From W11650 sp963545585 (lineage in GTDB: Bacteria > Bacillota > Clostridia > Lachnospirales > Vallitaleaceae), in the NCBI GenBank assembly GCA_963545585.1, contig CAUUKX010000085.1, positions 1 to 8,454 of the forward strand: a DNA stretch of 8,454 nt, given 5' to 3'. The translations under genes were made by a program, and so were the position numbers. Positions 5,494-8,454 of this stretch are shown here, piece after piece. The stretch's first letter is position 1. Every line of letters begins with the position of its first letter. The notes beneath the pieces were generated by a model. It saw nothing but the letters and a program-made list of their open reading frames with translations, did not search any database and had not been told where the DNA came from.

Positions 5494-6960
5494 TTACAGT
5501 CCATTCACCGGAAAGACTTTGCTGCCCCGGCGTTCCATGTCCTCAATCTGGTGCAGAACATTTTCTAAAATACTGATAATCTGACGGGACAGTTCCTCAG
5601 CCTTAGCCAGTTCCGCATTCGCCAAACTGCTGTCATTCTCGTTCAAAGCGTCCTGAATCACATGCGCCTTGGCGTGAAGCTTGAGATGAATATCATCAAT
5701 ACTCCCCCAAATCGACTTAATTTCCGGTACTTTCACCGTCAATGCCCGATAATAATGACCAAATGCACATTTATTGCCATTATCTTGTATCGGTTTGGCC
5801 TGTCCGTCATGTACCATTTCCGCTAAAGCCTTAATCCAAGCATGATGGGAAGCAATCGCCCCGCGTACAATCTGAATCACATTTTGATTGGATAACGGTA
5901 CAATTCCCTGATTCTGAACATCCAGCAAGGCGTGAGCTGTACTGGAAATCGCATCATCAATCTCCGAAATTTTTTCTGCATAATTTTTGGCTTCTTGTGC
6001 TTTTTCAGATACCAACGCCGACTGGCCGCTGATGGCTTCGGTTTCTTGGGCTACCGTATTGATTGCCGTCATAATTTCCTGTGTTGCTTGATTTAAACTT
6101 GCAATTAGTTCTGACAAACCTCGAATATTATTTAAGGTAAACTGCGCACGCTCAACATTGCTTTCCACCGCTTGGCGCACACTTTCAATATCCTTTTCCA
6201 TGTCGTGAATCGAATCAATCGTCTGCTCCACGCTGGCTATTCCCTCTTCGCTGGCCGAGCGAATGGTAGAAGTAAATTCCTGCATTTCTTTCAGCTTGTC
6301 CTTGGTGCTCTCAGCTAACTTCCGAATTTCCTCCGCTACTACGGCAAAACCGCGCCCCTGCTCGCCTGCTCTGGCCGCTTCAATACTGGCGTTCAGCGCT
6401 AGGAGATTGGTCTGCTCAGCAATCGCCTGCACCCCGCCGGCAATCTGGTCAACGCTGTCGGCAGTCTGTTTGAGCACTTCGACTTTCTTCTTCATACCTT
6501 TGGAATTTTGGGAAACAATATGCCGGTTATTCATAATTTTATCAACAATCTTTTTGTTTTCCCGACTGATTTCTAAAAGCTGTTCGGAACGACCGGTAAC
6601 TTCGCCGATAATCCCAACGCTTTTTTCCACCACTTCACCAATCTCGGTTACTCCCGCTGAGGTTTCCTCCACCACCGACATATTGGCTAAGTTTGAATCC
6701 GCCAGCTTGGACGCAACTTTCGCCAACTGGCCGGAAATATAGGTAATATTGATTTCCAAATCGCTTAACCCGGAAATTCGTTTCACCATTTCCATCAGCA
6801 GGTCATTATTTTTCTTTTGCAGTTCCCAATTCGCTCGAAATAAGTGGTATATCTCCCTTTGCTTTTCTCCGACAATCCTCGCTTCCTGACCAAAATTTCC
6901 CCGCAGCCCCTCTTTGATTACTTCGCTTAATCCCTGATCTTTGTTCGCTCCGAATAACAT
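5494..6960 (-). CDS. Soluble methyl-accepting chemotaxis protein with C-terminal CZB zinc domain
   Basis: 488 aa chemoreceptor expected to control CheA/CheW signalling from the cytoplasm; no transmembrane segment or signal peptide is visible. Layout: an N-terminal region of about 60-75 residues that matches no sensor domain I recognise, a long coiled-coil signalling domain (about 75-340), and a CZB domain (about 360-470). The hairpin tip is canonical: EQTNLLALNASIEAARAGE from 182, then GRGFAVVAEEIRKLAE to 217. CZB signatures: H372-x-x-W375, C398-A-F-G-H-Y-Y, and H425/H429, giving the 3-His/1-Cys zinc set; Cys-to-His spacing of 27 and His-to-His of 4 match the zinc ligands of E. coli DgcZ. The usual Trp of CxxGxW is Tyr403. 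CZB domains of this type are known to sense zinc or oxidants such as HOCl in other bacteria; which applies here is inference. ATG start with GAAGGAGG (6973-6980) 12 nt upstream, slightly far. No sigma-D promoter was evident. Confidence 0.93.
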   Translation of the reverse strand: MLFGANKDQGLSEVIKEGLRGNFGQEARIVGEKQREIYHLFRANWELQKKNNDLLMEMVKRISGLSDLEINITYISGQLAKVASKLADSNLANMSVVEETSAGVTEIGEVVEKSVGIIGEVTGRSEQLLEISRENKKIVDKIMNNRHIVSQNSKGMKKKVEVLKQTADSVDQIAGGVQAIAEQTNLLALNASIEAARAGEQGRGFAVVAEEIRKLAESTKDKLKEMQEFTSTIRSASEEGIASVEQTIDSIHDMEKDIESVRQAVESNVERAQFTLNNIRGLSELIASLNQATQEIMTAINTVAQETEAISGQSALVSEKAQEAKNYAEKISEIDDAISSTAHALLDVQNQGIVPLSNQNVIQIVRGAIASHHAWIKALAEMVHDGQAKPIQDNGNKCAFGHYYRALTVKVPEIKSIWGSIDDIHLKLHAKAHVIQDALNENDSSLANAELAKAEELSRQIISILENVLHQIEDMERRGSKVFPVNGL

Positions 6961-7092
6961 AATTCTTTCCTTCCTCCTTCGATTGATTCTTCTGTCCTTT
7001 CCTACTTGGGGTCATTTTGCCTTTATGCCTACTTGTCTGCTTCAAACTTTACTTTTTTTGCATTGCTCACATGCTGTCATTTTTACTTTAAA

Positions 7093-7142
7093 AGGGATTT
7101 CCTCGCATCTGGTATTTTCCTCATCCAGCCTAAGAAATCCCT
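7093..7142. other. Imperfect inverted repeat in the pepC-chemoreceptor gap
   Basis: AGGGATTTC (7093-7101) and GAAATCCCT (7134-7142) are perfect complements; inside, CTGG (7109-7112) pairs with CCAG (7125-7128). On the minus strand it lies 67 nt after the pepC stop and the last arm runs into TTTT, so it may be a weak pepC terminator; on the plus strand the arm is followed by CTTTTTT. The rest of the 249-nt gap (6961-7209) holds the chemoreceptor ribosome binding site and nothing else I can support. Confidence 0.45.
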
Positions 7143-7209
7143 CTTTTTTCCAGTTGATTTTTATGCGCTTTGATTGATTTCCCTTGCTATCTTCTCTCTC
7201 TGCTTATTT

Positions 7210-8454
7210 TTATTCGCCGCAAACGGTCAGTGCCAGTGCCCCGATCGGATCCCACGGCTCTAACTCAATCACCGGCTGCTTTAAAGCTTCCAGCCATTTC
7301 GCTTCGACATATTTTTTATCGGTCATAATCTGATAAACGAATTGGTCAAACCACTCATCGCTCATCGAAAACTGACCATCTTTGCCGCGATCCTTTCCCC
7401 ATGAATTTTCTACCCGCCAGTTGACTGGCTGGCCGTTATCGTCCAAATCCACACCGGTTAAGACCATGGCGTGCGACAAGCAGCTTTCGCCATAATCCAA
7501 GCGCTTTTCTTTGCTCCACGGAAGCTCCGTGCCAATCAGCTTTTCAAACAAATACAGGTCATGATCCATAATGCCGCTTTCTTTGTCCACATTTTTGCCC
7601 ATATCGCAGCCGAACCATACTGGCTCGCCGGCCTGAATTGAAGCAATGGCTGCCTGCTTTAAGGCCGCAATCGGAATATTGACATAGCAAATCGGCCGCA
7701 CACCCTTAATGGAGCCCAAATATTTGACGGTATAGGCCCGGCCGTAAGGCTTATCTGCCGTCGGCGCATTAATCAGGCTAACTTTCTCGTCCAGATTCCA
7801 GCCGACCATTTTCTTAAAAAACTCCTGCGGGGTCATCTGCGGCAACCGGCAAAAATTCTTATTTTTATCTTCATATTCATAGCTGATCTGCTTCGGCGGC
7901 TGGCCAAAGGCCTTGACCAAAAGATTGTAAATCGTGGCTAACTGCTTTTCCTTTAAGGCCGTCAGAGCCGCCTCATCCTTGCCAGCTGCCGCCTGCTCGC
8001 GAATCTCCGCCGCAAAGTAACGTAAGTAGCTGTTCAGCACTTTATTCATCGGTGCGCTGGTCGTCGAATGAAAGGTATCCGGCATTGCTTCTTTCGGCAC
8101 GATGCCGTACTTATCAATAATCCCCGCTGCCATATCCCATTGCCCGCCGTCCTGTGTCGGCGTGGCCAAAAGATGCGCCACCAGCCGCGAAGTCAAAGCT
8201 TCGCTTCGGGTTTCAATTATGCTTTCCAAAAAATAATTGGAGCGCTCCAACTTATCCCAAAAGAATAAATAAGTCTGCGAAAACTCTAAACTGTCAATAT
8301 CATATTTTTTCATCGCTTCGACCCGGGCAGTGTTTAATGCCGCAAACAGCCAGCAACGGCCGCTTTGTTTTTGATTGGTAATCGCTCCCTGCTCGGTCTT
8401 GTCAGAAAAGTGAAAAGTATGCCGCCGACGGCTGTCCTGATTAAAAGCCGCTTC
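7210..8454 (-). CDS. pepC: Aminopeptidase C / bleomycin hydrolase family cysteine peptidase (5' partial)
   Basis: Cytoplasmic papain-fold (family C1-B) aminopeptidase that trims N-terminal residues from peptides; family members form hexamers. The frame is open to the window edge, so the start lies outside. The Met at 8313 is internal, because the active site is encoded upstream of it. 414 residues are visible and about 35 are probably missing. The active-site block ITNQKQSGRCWLFAALN gives oxyanion Gln28 and nucleophile Cys34 (visible numbering). The catalytic His328 is in SCLSHAMVLTG, and Asn350 is in RVENSWGKDRGKDG. Other family markers: the VWFGCDMGK block and the C-terminal WDPIGALA. In studied members the chain end sits in the active site and is trimmed at about this point; here LTVCGE continues beyond GALA. 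No neighbouring gene suggests a special role; a peptide-nutrition or turnover role is inferred from the family. Confidence 0.95.
   Translation of the reverse strand, partial: EAAFNQDSRRRHTFHFSDKTEQGAITNQKQSGRCWLFAALNTARVEAMKKYDIDSLEFSQTYLFFWDKLERSNYFLESIIETRSEALTSRLVAHLLATPTQDGGQWDMAAGIIDKYGIVPKEAMPDTFHSTTSAPMNKVLNSYLRYFAAEIREQAAAGKDEAALTALKEKQLATIYNLLVKAFGQPPKQISYEYEDKNKNFCRLPQMTPQEFFKKMVGWNLDEKVSLINAPTADKPYGRAYTVKYLGSIKGVRPICYVNIPIAALKQAAIASIQAGEPVWFGCDMGKNVDKESGIMDHDLYLFEKLIGTELPWSKEKRLDYGESCLSHAMVLTGVDLDDNGQPVNWRVENSWGKDRGKDGQFSMSDEWFDQFVYQIMTDKKYVEAKWLEALKQPVIELEPWDPIGALALTVCGE

Noticed and set aside
6263..6742. 159-aa open frame on the plus strand
   Set aside because: Exactly antisense to the highly conserved chemoreceptor signalling domain; Ser/Thr-rich composition is typical of a shadow frame.
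7042..7080. Tiny minus-strand ORF encoding a 12-residue peptide with a CxxC
   Set aside because: No ribosome binding site at a usable distance, and too short to distinguish from chance.
6961..7092. Sigma-D or sigma-A promoter for the chemoreceptor gene
   Set aside because: TAAA-like and TTGAAG-like words occur, but none has a matching partner box at correct spacing.
6806..7177. Open frames of 79 aa (minus) and 78 aa (plus) around the chemoreceptor start
   Set aside because: They overlap the real gene in other frames, show low-complexity composition and have no supporting ribosome binding site.
7093..7209. Cyclic-di-GMP or other known riboswitch in front of the chemoreceptor gene
   Set aside because: The conserved core sequences of the GEMM-type riboswitches are not visible; only a simple inverted repeat is present.

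Overview
The window looks like chromosomal DNA from a low-to-moderate-GC Bacillota, probably a Clostridia-type anaerobe. Evidence: near-perfect AAAGGAGG ribosome binding sites, frequent TTG starts, lipoprotein solute-binding proteins, a soluble CZB chemoreceptor, and a PepC-type cysteine aminopeptidase. Genus cannot be read from the sequence. There are no mobile elements, tRNA or rRNA genes, and no CRISPR array. All genes are intact except the two cut by the window ends.

Plus strand, 1-4871: a polyamine (spermidine/putrescine-type) ABC importer operon in the order potA (5'-truncated by the window), potB, potC, potD1, potD2. potA-potB-potC are tightly packed: 5 nt separate potA and potB, and potB and potC overlap as ATGA. 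The two lipoprotein genes each follow a gap of about 90-100 nt that begins with an inverted repeat directly at the preceding stop codon. PotA hydrolyses ATP, PotB and PotC form the membrane channel, and two related lipoproteins capture ligand outside the cell. PotD1 keeps most residues known to contact polyamine in E. coli PotD. PotD2 has changed at least two of them, so one permease may be serving two ligands. A perfect 17-bp stem terminator at 4922-4962 ends the operon and can also serve the convergent minus-strand gene.

Minus strand, 8454-4972, read right to left: pepC (bleomycin hydrolase family aminopeptidase, N-terminus beyond the window), a 249-nt gap containing an imperfect inverted repeat, a membrane-free methyl-accepting chemotaxis protein with a C-terminal zinc-binding CZB domain, then a small unrecognised single-span membrane or secreted protein (124 aa). 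The small gene has its own good sigma-A-type promoter (perfect TTGACA, 17-nt spacer) and a leader of about 105 nt with a hairpin.

Nothing here is a clear new system. The points most worth following are the divergence of the tandem PotD proteins, the structured gaps that insulate them, and the independently promoted small membrane protein.
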